Below, piece after piece: positions 8,554 through 16,199 of a stretch of 64,000 nucleotides of DNA. Positions within the stretch are counted from its first letter, which is position 1. Each line of letters begins with the position of its first letter. The stretch is from positions 62,001 through 126,000 of the forward strand of contig JAHHRN010000007.1 of NCBI GenBank assembly GCA_020025775.1, read 5' to 3'. This DNA is from Acutalibacter sp. (GTDB lineage Bacteria; Bacillota; Clostridia; Oscillospirales; Acutalibacteraceae). Under the pieces are notes generated by a model, which made no database searches, was not told where the DNA came from, and saw nothing but the letters and a program-made list of their open reading frames with translations. A program made the position numbers and the translations under genes.

Positions 8554-9726
8554 ATGGATTACGCAAAAGAAAGTTTACGCCTCCACTACGAATGGCAGGG
8601 CAAAATCGAAATCAAGTCAAGAGCCAAGGCAAACGATAAGGATGCCCTCTCTTTGGCCTATACCCCCGGTGTTGCACAGCCGTGCTTAGAGATTCAAAAG
8701 AACCCCGAAAAGTCTTATGAGCTCACACGCCGCTGGAATACCGTTGCCGTTGTAACCGACGGTACAGCCGTTTTAGGCCTTGGTGATATCGGCCCCGAAG
8801 CGGGTATGCCCGTTATGGAAGGTAAATGCGTACTCTTTAAGGAATTTGCCGATGTTGACGCGATTCCGCTTTGCGTGCGTTCGAAGGATGTCGATGAAAT
8901 CGTAAATTGCCTGAGCCTTTTGGCAGGCTCGTTCGGCGGTATCAACCTCGAGGATATTGCCGCACCGCGTTGCTTTGAAATCGAAGAAAAGTTAAAGGCA
9001 AAGACCGATATTCCCGTGTTCCACGATGACCAGCACGGTACAGCCGTTGTTGTTGCGGCGGCAGTGCTCAATGCACTTCGTGTTGTTGGCAAGAAGATTG
9101 AAGATTGCACGATTGTGCTTTCCGGCGCAGGTGCCGCAGGCATTGCGATTTCCAAGCTTTTGCTTCGTCTCGGTGTAGGCGATATTTTGCTTTGTGACAT
9201 TAACGGTATTTTGTGTCGTGATGATGACAGCCTCAAGGCGGCGCAAAGAGAAATGTCCAAAATCACCAACAAGAACTGCAAGCACGGCAAGCTCGCCGAT
9301 GCGATGCAGGGCGCAGATGTATTCATCGGTGTTTCCGCACCGAATATTGTTTCGGCGGAAATGATTCAGTCCATGAACGAAAAGCCGATTGTATTCCCCA
9401 TGGCAAACCCCGTGCCGGAAATCGGTCATGATGCCGCTTTAGAAGCCGGTGCAGCCGTTGTCGGCACAGGCAGAAGCGACTTCCCGAATCAGATTAACAA
9501 CGTTTTAGCATTCCCGGGTATTTTCAGAGGTACTTTAGATTGCCGTGCAACGGAAATCAACGAAGAAATGAAAATGGCAGCCGCAGAAGCGATTGCTTCT
9601 TTGGTTTCCGACGAGGAACTTTGTGCAGAATATATTCTTCCCAAAGCCTTCGACGAAAGAGTCGGCAAAACCGTAGCCAAAGCCGTAGCCGAAGCCGCCA
9701 GAAAATCCGGCGTAGCCAGAATCTGA
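8554..9726 (+). CDS. Malic enzyme, NAD(P)-dependent, short form
   Basis: 390 residues. Oxidatively decarboxylates malate to pyruvate. The sequence has the malic-enzyme N-terminal region with LAYTPGVAQPC, the metal-binding segment VFHDDQHGTAVVVAAAVLNAL, the Rossmann loop SGAGAAGIAI and the late NPVPEI and GRSDFPNQINNVLAFPG blocks. The length matches the bacterial short form, without a phosphotransacetylase domain. A strong AAAGGAG precedes the ATG. NAD versus NADP preference cannot be decided by eye. Confidence 0.93.
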   Translation: MDYAKESLRLHYEWQGKIEIKSRAKANDKDALSLAYTPGVAQPCLEIQKNPEKSYELTRRWNTVAVVTDGTAVLGLGDIGPEAGMPVMEGKCVLFKEFADVDAIPLCVRSKDVDEIVNCLSLLAGSFGGINLEDIAAPRCFEIEEKLKAKTDIPVFHDDQHGTAVVVAAAVLNALRVVGKKIEDCTIVLSGAGAAGIAISKLLLRLGVGDILLCDINGILCRDDDSLKAAQREMSKITNKNCKHGKLADAMQGADVFIGVSAPNIVSAEMIQSMNEKPIVFPMANPVPEIGHDAALEAGAAVVGTGRSDFPNQINNVLAFPGIFRGTLDCRATEINEEMKMAAAEAIASLVSDEELCAEYILPKAFDERVGKTVAKAVAEAARKSGVARI

Positions 9727-9741
9727 TTGCATAAAATACAG

Positions 9742-9778
9742 AAAAAGCGCACTCCTTTCGGGGTGTGCTTTTTTTTAT
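9742..9778 (+). terminator. Terminator after malic enzyme
   Basis: Stem AAGCGCACTCC / GGGGTGTGCTT with a TTTC loop and a T-run. Confidence 0.88.
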
Positions 9779-9825
9779 ATTTATTATCAATAATTTTTTA
9801 ATTACATAGAAAAAACAATATATTG

Positions 9826-9854
9826 TTGACAAAGGTAATGATATATGCTAAGTT
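9826..9854 (+). promoter_or_regulatory. Promoter of the first ABC operon
   Basis: Perfect -35 TTGACA, 17-base spacer, weaker -10 TAAGTT, about 50 bases upstream of the start at 9903. Confidence 0.5.
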
Positions 9855-9902
9855 AAAACTAAACTGAATTGTTCTATGCGACAAGAAGGGACGGGGGATT
9901 TT

Positions 9903-10484
9903 ATGAAAAAAGAAAAAACACCGATGAAGGCTTCTAAAAAGTTAACGATTTTAGCAATTACGATTTTGTTGGCTGCTGCACTCATCAGTGCGTTGTGGTG
10001 GGTACTGGTTTACGTACCGTATCAGGGCTATGTAAAAGATTATACAAAAGCTCCTATGCAGATGACAACAGATGTCTATGAAAAACAGAAAAACGATTTT
10101 TCTTACCAAGTGCGTTTTCCGCATTTTTTGTCGGAAGATACCTTTTTAAAAGTACAGTATGGTAAAAATATTCGAGGAACAGATGAAAACGGCGAAGCCC
10201 TGCAAAAATATGCAGTGGAATTTTTTGTCTGGCCTGCTTACTGCACAAAAACGGAATACGGTTTGGTTTTGGAAAATAAGCAATATATTGTTGATGTGAA
10301 AAAAGAGGCAGACGGGCGTTTTACGGTGACCCATGACTATACTGATCCCGAAGCCTTAGAAGCCTTTGCAGCATATGAAGAGGAAATTCAAGCGGTCATC
10401 CAAAAAGCCGATGAAGAGTGGGAGTGGGAACGCAAAAAAGCTATTCAAGAGGGCTTTAAGGTATTATTTTCTAAAGAATCGTAA
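9903..10484 (+). CDS. Unknown membrane-anchored protein encoded with an ABC export module
   Basis: 193 residues from the ATG at 9903, which has the better ribosome site (GACGGGGGA) than an in-frame ATG 27 bases upstream. A basic N-terminus is followed by one hydrophobic span (about residues 15-40, LTILAITILLAAALISALWW), then a soluble extracytoplasmic-type domain rich in Tyr, Phe and Glu. No lipobox, leader-peptide GG motif or Cys pair is seen, so it does not resemble a known bacteriocin. It precedes the bacteriocin-associated-type permease by 56 bases and is probably in the same operon; a role as accessory or immunity protein is conjecture. Confidence 0.6.
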   Translation: MKKEKTPMKASKKLTILAITILLAAALISALWWVLVYVPYQGYVKDYTKAPMQMTTDVYEKQKNDFSYQVRFPHFLSEDTFLKVQYGKNIRGTDENGEALQKYAVEFFVWPAYCTKTEYGLVLENKQYIVDVKKEADGRFTVTHDYTDPEALEAFAAYEEEIQAVIQKADEEWEWERKKAIQEGFKVLFSKES

Positions 10485-10540
10485 CAGCGACGGGAAAGCT
10501 TTACGGCGTGTAAGCTTATCCTATAGGTGGGGGGGAGCTT

Positions 10541-12487
10541 GTGAAGAAAACAAAGTTTTGGGTGACTTTACTTCTTTTGTTGTTTTGCTTTGTTTTAAAT
10601 AGTGAATTCTATCAAAGCTACCTTACGGGCTTTTTAGATGATTTTTCAATGGCTGTTTTAGAAACAGAAGAAAATACAGATGCAAGACTATTTCAAAAAA
10701 TAGACGAGGTCAGCCAAAAAACGGGACGACCGTTGTTTGTGGCTGTGACCGAAACGGCAGTTAACGGCAAAACGGATATAGAGCTTTTTTGTTCGGAAAA
10801 CGCAGAAAAGCTCTTGAAACAGCAGTATGGATTAAAAGAAGGCAGCTACAAAGCACCGCTTTTAGGGGAAACCGAAATGCACTTCGAAAAGCTTCCCGAA
10901 GCGGATGCTTCTGCGAAACAAATTTGTTTATATACACGGGGCAGTAAAAGTGAATTGATACGGTTGAATCAGCGTCTGTCGGAATTTTGCAGCTTAGAGG
11001 GCTTTTCCGAAAGAGGGCACAGCAACGAAAAAGGCTTTTCTGTCGGGCTGTTTTTGGTTTTTGTTTTATTTTATGTTTTGATTTCTGCCTTGGATTTGCA
11101 ATTTAGAAAAAAAGAAATCTTTTTAAAAATTTCTCTGGGACAATCCAAAGGACGCGCCGTCCTCGAAAATTCCGCTTTGGATGCCGCAGTATTGTTTCTT
11201 TGCTTTTTCCTGCTACGTGCGCTTTTGAAGCCCTTTTTCTATACGGATTATAATTTGCCTGTTTATATCGGCTTGCTCGCGCTGTCCGCTATACTGAATA
11301 CGTGCCTTTATCTTTCCATTTATCGAATTCGTTATAAAGAAATTCTTTACGGCGGCAATATCGGGGAAGCAACCGTTTCCAACTGCTATTTGGTCAAGGT
11401 GGCATCTATGGTATTAACCGTGACTCTGCTTTGCGGTAATCTTGCTTTGCTTTCCGTGAATCTGCAGCCGCTGTGGCACGAAAAAGATGTACAGCCTTAT
11501 AAAACCAAGGCTTTTGTGTCTTTACTGCCTGCTGTGCGAACCGAAGAAAATTTTCAAAAGACAGAGGAAATGTATGGAGCCTTGCTGCTCAATGGCTTGC
11601 GGCAGAATATGGCGACCTTTTCTTTTCGGGAATGCAGTGCCGAAAGTGACAGGGAAATCATTCTTTCCAACGATGCTTCTCTTTTCGTTCAATCCGGTAT
11701 GGAACAGCCGCTTCCCACAGAGCAAAGTTTTGTTGTTCTGCCCTATGACTGTGATTTGAAAACAGAGTCCGATGCAATGGTTTTAGAGCAGTGCAAAGCC
11801 GTGCTTTCTATGGATTTAGGCGTTACCTGTGAGGATTTGCCGATTTATCATGCAAAGAAGCCATCTAAAGCTTTATTTTTCCATTTGAATGACCGGAAAA
11901 ATGCACAAATGGGATACGGCGTTTCCGAAAATCCCATTTTTATTTATTGTAAAACAGAGAAAGAAATTGCTGAAGCGGTTGAAGCAAAAGAATTGTATAA
12001 TCCGCAAGCGCGTTATGCTTTGTATCAGTCTTCTTATTTGGAACAGACGCACTTAGAAAAAGAGGGAATCAAAACAGAGATTTTCTCAGCAAAAGGGGTT
12101 TTTGCGGCACACAAGAGCGGCATTTCCAGAACCGTAATGCTGAGTATAGTTATGATTGCTTTACAGCTGTGTATAGACCTTTCTATGATTTCGGTTTTAA
12201 TTCGTTTTGAATACAGCGCCCACGCCGTGGAGCTATCTTTAAAAAAACTGATGGGCTACAGCGTGTTTTCTAAAAACAAATCCCTAATTTTTTTAAACCT
12301 CTATGCGGCGGCAATCGGCGTTATGACGGCAGTTTTAATTTTTTATTTGCTGGGCTTGCCCTATAAAAAATTGGCTGTTGTGACAGGCTTTGGCGTTCTT
12401 TTGGCAGAAAGCCTGCTTCTTTTATGGCGACTGCATCGCTTTGAAAAAACAAAGGTTATTCAAATTTTAAAGGGGGGCGCGCTATGA
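10541..12487 (+). CDS. Bacteriocin-associated integral membrane protein (DUF1430-like ABC permease)
   Basis: 648 residues, GTG start with a strong GGGGGGGAG site. An N-terminal span (about 5-22) is followed by an extracytoplasmic segment, a cluster of about four spans between residues 164 and 310, a large extracytoplasmic domain, and three C-terminal spans (about 530-635). Order and size match the integral membrane partner of lactococcin-972-type systems, a relative of FtsX/MacB permeases. Its stop overlaps the ATPase start by four bases (ATGA), so the two form one transporter. Exported substrate unknown; family assignment is from overall architecture. Confidence 0.72.
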   Translation: MKKTKFWVTLLLLLFCFVLNSEFYQSYLTGFLDDFSMAVLETEENTDARLFQKIDEVSQKTGRPLFVAVTETAVNGKTDIELFCSENAEKLLKQQYGLKEGSYKAPLLGETEMHFEKLPEADASAKQICLYTRGSKSELIRLNQRLSEFCSLEGFSERGHSNEKGFSVGLFLVFVLFYVLISALDLQFRKKEIFLKISLGQSKGRAVLENSALDAAVLFLCFFLLRALLKPFFYTDYNLPVYIGLLALSAILNTCLYLSIYRIRYKEILYGGNIGEATVSNCYLVKVASMVLTVTLLCGNLALLSVNLQPLWHEKDVQPYKTKAFVSLLPAVRTEENFQKTEEMYGALLLNGLRQNMATFSFRECSAESDREIILSNDASLFVQSGMEQPLPTEQSFVVLPYDCDLKTESDAMVLEQCKAVLSMDLGVTCEDLPIYHAKKPSKALFFHLNDRKNAQMGYGVSENPIFIYCKTEKEIAEAVEAKELYNPQARYALYQSSYLEQTHLEKEGIKTEIFSAKGVFAAHKSGISRTVMLSIVMIALQLCIDLSMISVLIRFEYSAHAVELSLKKLMGYSVFSKNKSLIFLNLYAAAIGVMTAVLIFYLLGLPYKKLAVVTGFGVLLAESLLLLWRLHRFEKTKVIQILKGGAL

Positions 12488-13095
12488 TAGAGCTTACCGA
12501 AATTACAAAGGCATTCGGCGAAAAAATTTTGTTTCAGGATTTCAGCCTCCGAATTGCAGACGGCGAATTTGTGGTCTTTACAGGCAAAAGCGGCTGTGGT
12601 AAAAGTACACTGCTCAATATCATCGGCGGTTTGGAAAAGCCGGACAGCGGTAGTGTGATCGTAGACGAAAAGGATATTTATAAGCGCAAAAATCAAAAGG
12701 CGTATTTCAGCGAAACCGTCAATTTTCTGTTTCAAAATTTTGCGCTTATGGAAAATAAAACCGTAAAAGAGAATTTAAACATCGTCCCGAAAAAGCACAG
12801 GGAAGCACTTTCTCCCGAGGAAGCCTTGGCGGCAGTTGGCTTAGAAGATAAAATGGATACTAAGGTCTACAAGCTTTCGGGTGGGGAACAACAAAGAGTT
12901 GCTCTCGCGCGCGTGATGTTGAAAAAATGCAAAATTGTTTTAGCCGATGAACCTACTGGCTCTTTGGATAAAGAAAACGCCGCGGCAGTCATGGAAATGC
13001 TTTTAAAACTGAATGATTTGGGTAAAACCGTCATTCTGGTTACGCATAGCTTAGAAATTATTCCGAAACGTGCCAGAGTCATTGCGCTCTCTTAA
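12484..13095 (+). CDS. ABC transporter ATP-binding protein (MacB/lactococcin-972 type)
   Basis: 203 residues, a minimal ABC ATPase. Walker A is GKSGCGKST (about 37-45), Q-loop NFLFQNFALM, signature LSGGEQQR (about 134), Walker B IVLADEPTGSLD and the H-loop VTHS. ADEPTGSLD is characteristic of the LolD/MacB-like branch that drives FtsX-type permeases, agreeing with the permease it overlaps by four bases. Confidence 0.93.
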   Translation: MIELTEITKAFGEKILFQDFSLRIADGEFVVFTGKSGCGKSTLLNIIGGLEKPDSGSVIVDEKDIYKRKNQKAYFSETVNFLFQNFALMENKTVKENLNIVPKKHREALSPEEALAAVGLEDKMDTKVYKLSGGEQQRVALARVMLKKCKIVLADEPTGSLDKENAAAVMEMLLKLNDLGKTVILVTHSLEIIPKRARVIALS

Positions 13096-13137
13096 CCTGA
13101 AAAAGAGAACTTATCTGGGTACAAAACAGAATATATC

Positions 13138-13177
13138 AAAAAAGCTGTATCTTTTTTAGATACAGCTTTTTTATTTT
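13138..13177 (+). terminator. Terminator of the first ABC operon
   Basis: Stem AAAGCTGTATC / GATACAGCTTT with a T-rich loop and a following T-run. Confidence 0.9.
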
Positions 13178-13182
13178 TCCTC

Positions 13183-13211
13183 TTGACAAAACTGTTATTA
13201 CTGTATATAAT
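13183..13211 (+). promoter_or_regulatory. Consensus promoter of the GntR-ABC operon
   Basis: Exact TTGACA, 17-base spacer, exact TATAAT. The -10 box lies inside the operator palindrome. Confidence 0.88.
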
Positions 13212-13225
13212 CGGTATATACAGTA
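13199..13225 (+). promoter_or_regulatory. GntR (YtrA-type) operator palindrome
   Basis: Perfect inverted repeat with 11-base arms TACTGTATATA and TATATACAGTA around a 5-base spacer. It covers the -10 box and start region of the promoter of the adjacent GntR gene, the arrangement expected for an autorepressing YtrA-type regulator. Confidence 0.85.
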
Positions 13226-13241
13226 AATGAGAGGTGAGAAT

Positions 13242-13619
13242 GTGCAAATTTACATTGATAATAAGAGCACTGCGCCGATTTACGACCAAATTTACACACA
13301 GATTAAAAGTCAGATTATCAGTGGCGCGCTGAAAGAAAATACCCTTCTTCCGTCGATTCGCGGCTTGGCACGAGATTTGCAAATCAGCTTCATTACCACC
13401 AAGCGTGCCTATGATGAACTGGAAAAAGACGGCTTTATTTATACGATGCAAGGGAAAGGCTGTTTTGTCGCACAGCAAAATGCCGAGCTCCTGCGCGAGG
13501 AGCATTTAAAAAAGATTGAAAAGCTTTTAGATGAGGTTTCCGTTCTTTCTAAAGCGTGTAATTTAAATCCGGCAGAAGTGCATGAAATGTTAGATTTCAG
13601 TATGGAGGAAAAGCTATGA
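13242..13619 (+). CDS. GntR family transcriptional regulator, YtrA subfamily
   Basis: 125 residues from the GTG at 13242, chosen over an ATG 15 bases upstream because AGAGGTGAG sits at proper distance from the GTG. The winged helix (PIYDQIYTQIKSQIISGAL ... LPSIRGLARDLQISFITTKRAYDELEKDGFI) is followed by only about 50 residues, the short dimerisation tail of the YtrA group, not a ligand-binding domain. Its stop overlaps the ABC ATPase start by four bases. It probably represses its own operon through the palindrome at 13199-13225. Confidence 0.92.
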   Translation: MQIYIDNKSTAPIYDQIYTQIKSQIISGALKENTLLPSIRGLARDLQISFITTKRAYDELEKDGFIYTMQGKGCFVAQQNAELLREEHLKKIEKLLDEVSVLSKACNLNPAEVHEMLDFSMEEKL

Positions 13620-14470
13620 GCGAACTGTTAGAAATTCAAAATCTTTCCAAAAATTTTAAAGATTTCTCTTTGCAGAATGTAACCCTTTCTTTGCCGGGCG
13701 GCTGTATTATGGGCTTGGTCGGCGAAAACGGTGCAGGCAAAAGTACACTGCTTCGTTTGATTTTGAATACCTTACAAAAAAACAGCGGCTCGGTGCGCAT
13801 CCTCGGTGAAGAAAACAGCGAAGAAAACATGATCCATTTAAAAGAAGACATCGGCGTGGTAACCGATGAAATCGGCATTCCCGGTTGCCTTACGGTGACA
13901 CAAATTGAAAAAATTATGAGAAACACCTATAAGCAGTGGGAAGAAGAAAAATTTTTTCAGCTTTGTGAGCGCTTTTCTTTGCCGTTAAAGCAACCCTTCG
14001 AGAGCTTTTCCAAAGGTATGAAAATGAAGGTCGGCATCGCCATAGCCCTTTCTCACAGAAGCCGACTTTTGCTTCTGGATGAGGCTACAAGCGGTCTTGA
14101 CCCTGTGATTCGAGAGGAAATTTTAGACGTGTTTCGAGATTTTGTCTGCGATGAGGCGCACGGCGTTTTGCTTTCCTCACATATTGTCAGCGACCTTGAA
14201 AAAATATGCGACTATGTTGCGTTTTTGCATCAAGGCAAGCTACTTTTATGTGAAGAAAAAGACGTATTAACCTCCACCTATTGTGCTGTGCATTGCGATA
14301 AAGAAACGGCACTGAGCTTCCCCAAAACAGACGTTCTTTTCTGCAAAGACAACACGTTTGGCACAGAAGTCATTCTCAAGCGTTCGGCAGTGCCGAGGGA
14401 GCTCTCCTACAGCCCGGTCAGCTTAGAGGAATTGTTTGTCTATATGGTGAAAGGAGAAGAAAGTGTATGA
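13616..14470 (+). CDS. ABC transporter ATP-binding protein (YtrB/CcmA type)
   Basis: 284 residues. Walker A GENGAGKST, signature FSKGMKMKVGIAIAL, Walker B LLLDEATSGLD and the switch LLSSHIVSDLE are present; a C-terminal extension of about 80 residues follows. This pattern is that of ATPases paired with ABC-2 permeases in GntR-controlled Ytr-like modules, often induced by cell-wall-active antibiotics. Overlaps of four bases with both neighbours indicate a tightly coupled three-gene operon. Substrate unknown. Confidence 0.92.
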   Translation: MSELLEIQNLSKNFKDFSLQNVTLSLPGGCIMGLVGENGAGKSTLLRLILNTLQKNSGSVRILGEENSEENMIHLKEDIGVVTDEIGIPGCLTVTQIEKIMRNTYKQWEEEKFFQLCERFSLPLKQPFESFSKGMKMKVGIAIALSHRSRLLLLDEATSGLDPVIREEILDVFRDFVCDEAHGVLLSSHIVSDLEKICDYVAFLHQGKLLLCEEKDVLTSTYCAVHCDKETALSFPKTDVLFCKDNTFGTEVILKRSAVPRELSYSPVSLEELFVYMVKGEESV

Positions 14471-15084
14471 AAGGCTTGCTTTTAAAGGACTTTTATTTAA
14501 CCAAAAGGTATTTTAAATTGTATTTTGCACTTTGTTTATTTTTGATTATTGTTTCTTTTTGGTCAGACAGCATTTTTCTTTTAATGCTCTACCCGTGCCT
14601 GATTGCCGGTGCACTTCCCTATACGCTTTGGGGCTTGGATGAAAATAGCCGGTGGGAAGATTATCAAAAAATCTTGCCGAATAGTATAGAGAAAATTGTT
14701 TCCTGCAAATATGTGGTGGGTTTACTTGGACAGTTTTTGATTGTTGGATTACTGCTTCTCGTTCAGCTTCTAAAGGCCTTTTTGTCCGAGGCAGGAAATG
14801 GAAAAACAGTATGGACTATGATGGCTTATGTTTTAGGCTCAGCGCTTTTAATGGCTGGCTTAACCATGCCGTTTGTTGTATATTTTGGCGCACAAAAAGG
14901 CAGGTTTATGTGTGCTATGGTAATTGGCATTTTTTATGCCGGTGTTTTTGTGCTAAATTCCCAGTATAGTCTAGAGGATGTTCGATCGCTTTCAACAATC
15001 AGCTTTTGCATTGTCAGTTTAGTGGTGTATGCGGCTTCTTGGTTTGTGTCGATTGCACTTTATAAAAAGAAATGTAGAAAATAA
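14467..15084 (+). CDS. ABC-2 type permease protein
   Basis: 205 residues with about six hydrophobic spans (near 16-35, 40-56, 79-98, 115-135, 140-158, 172-195). It starts MKGLLLKDFYLTKRYFKLY, the opening typical of ABC-2 permeases that work with YtrB-like ATPases. The start overlaps the ATPase stop by four bases. Membrane component of the GntR-controlled transporter. Confidence 0.88.
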   Translation: MKGLLLKDFYLTKRYFKLYFALCLFLIIVSFWSDSIFLLMLYPCLIAGALPYTLWGLDENSRWEDYQKILPNSIEKIVSCKYVVGLLGQFLIVGLLLLVQLLKAFLSEAGNGKTVWTMMAYVLGSALLMAGLTMPFVVYFGAQKGRFMCAMVIGIFYAGVFVLNSQYSLEDVRSLSTISFCIVSLVVYAASWFVSIALYKKKCRK

Positions 15085-15100
15085 ACTTTATGACCCAACG

Positions 15101-15146
15101 AAAAAGCTGCCAGTCGAGCATTGTATCGACTGGCAGCTTAAATTTT
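15101..15146. terminator. Bidirectional terminator between convergent genes
   Basis: Stem AAGCTGCCAGTCGA / TCGACTGGCAGCTT, A-rich on the left and T-rich on the right, between the ABC-2 permease and a minus-strand gene ending at 15157. Confidence 0.88.
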
Positions 15147-15156
15147 ATAGCATGTA

Positions 15157-16083
15157 TTACGCTTCATCGAGAGGGGAAAGGAAGAATTCTTCTTCTACTT
15201 TCACGTTGCGATAGTTTAGGGCAATGCCGTTTGCACCATATGTATGAACGAGTCTGAATAAAAACGCATGAATGCCGTTTTCGTCCGCTCCATTTTGCAC
15301 TTCATGCACTTGGAAAGACGGGGCTTCCTCTGCAAAGTTTTCACTATAATATGGTTTAGTCAGCAACATGGCACAGGTTTGCTCCGATGCATCTTTATCT
15401 GTGAAAAGCAAAGGTTTGCCTTGCTCTTCCACGTAGAAAATACTTTCTTCTTTTATAAGGGTGTTGCCAAGAAGTTCGGAAAGTAAATCTTTTTTATTGT
15501 AGAAATTATCTTCGTCCTCTTCTTCGCCGTTTTCTTCACAAGAAAGAAGAAGATTTAAAAGCTCCGCTGTGTCTGTTGCGGTGATTGCCTCTTCCGCGTC
15601 ATCGGTTAGATAGATGTTTTCTTCTTCAGACAGATAAAATTCTTCTAAAGTGTTACGGTGTGTAGTTTGGATTTCTTCTTGCGTAGCGTTTCTCTCATAA
15701 ACCACACTGCCTACACGAATCGGATAATTAGAGGCATTTTCTAACCATAAATAGACAAGATAGCCGTCCAAAGCCATATCCAGTGGCTTTTCATATTCAT
15801 CATAGATGGCTAAAACTTTTGTTACTAAAGGTTCTTCGCCCAAATTTTTGAGATACACTATATCATTGGGACGAATTTCTCCTGAAGCCGTGCCAAGAAC
15901 AATGCAATTTTGAATTTCACCTCTACAGGGGTGAGAAGTCAAAACGCCCAAGGTGAAGTTGGGAAGCTCCTCGAGTGGTTCAAAAGCTTCCGGCTCGAAT
16001 TGTGGCATCGGTTGCACGCTTCGTTTCGGACTTTCGTAAACATCCTCTAAAGGCTCTTTTCTAAAACGATCAAAAAATCCCAT
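15157..16083 (-). CDS. Unknown protein with a possible EF-Tu domain-2-like segment
   Basis: 308 residues from MGFFDRFRKEP at 16083, which has GAAAGGAAG upstream; the open frame extends further but passes through a terminator. Residues about 45-140 (FTLGVLTSHPCRGE ... VVYERN) resemble the small beta-barrel of translation factor domain 2: an opening strand, an xVxGTxxGxIxxNDxV-like turn and a closing xVGxVVYE. No GTPase domain is present. The C-terminal half is acidic, with a Glu/Asp-rich stretch near residue 180. No signal peptide or spans. The barrel resemblance is by eye only and function is unknown. Confidence 0.6.
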   Translation of the reverse strand: MGFFDRFRKEPLEDVYESPKRSVQPMPQFEPEAFEPLEELPNFTLGVLTSHPCRGEIQNCIVLGTASGEIRPNDIVYLKNLGEEPLVTKVLAIYDEYEKPLDMALDGYLVYLWLENASNYPIRVGSVVYERNATQEEIQTTHRNTLEEFYLSEEENIYLTDDAEEAITATDTAELLNLLLSCEENGEEEDEDNFYNKKDLLSELLGNTLIKEESIFYVEEQGKPLLFTDKDASEQTCAMLLTKPYYSENFAEEAPSFQVHEVQNGADENGIHAFLFRLVHTYGANGIALNYRNVKVEEEFFLSPLDEA

Positions 16084-16151
16084 GCACAGCACTTCCTTTC
16101 GTTTGTTAACTACAGTATAGCACGCATAAATTTTTATCGCAAGAGCGAAAG

Positions 16152-16187
16152 AAAAAGACCGAAGATTTTGCTCTTCGGTCTTTTTTA
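16152..16187 (-). terminator. Terminator after the SCIFF maturase gene
   Basis: Stem AAGACCGAAGA / TCTTCGGTCTT flanked by A- and T-runs, just past the scfB stop on the minus strand. Confidence 0.85.
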
Positions 16188-16199
16188 TAAGATATAAAA

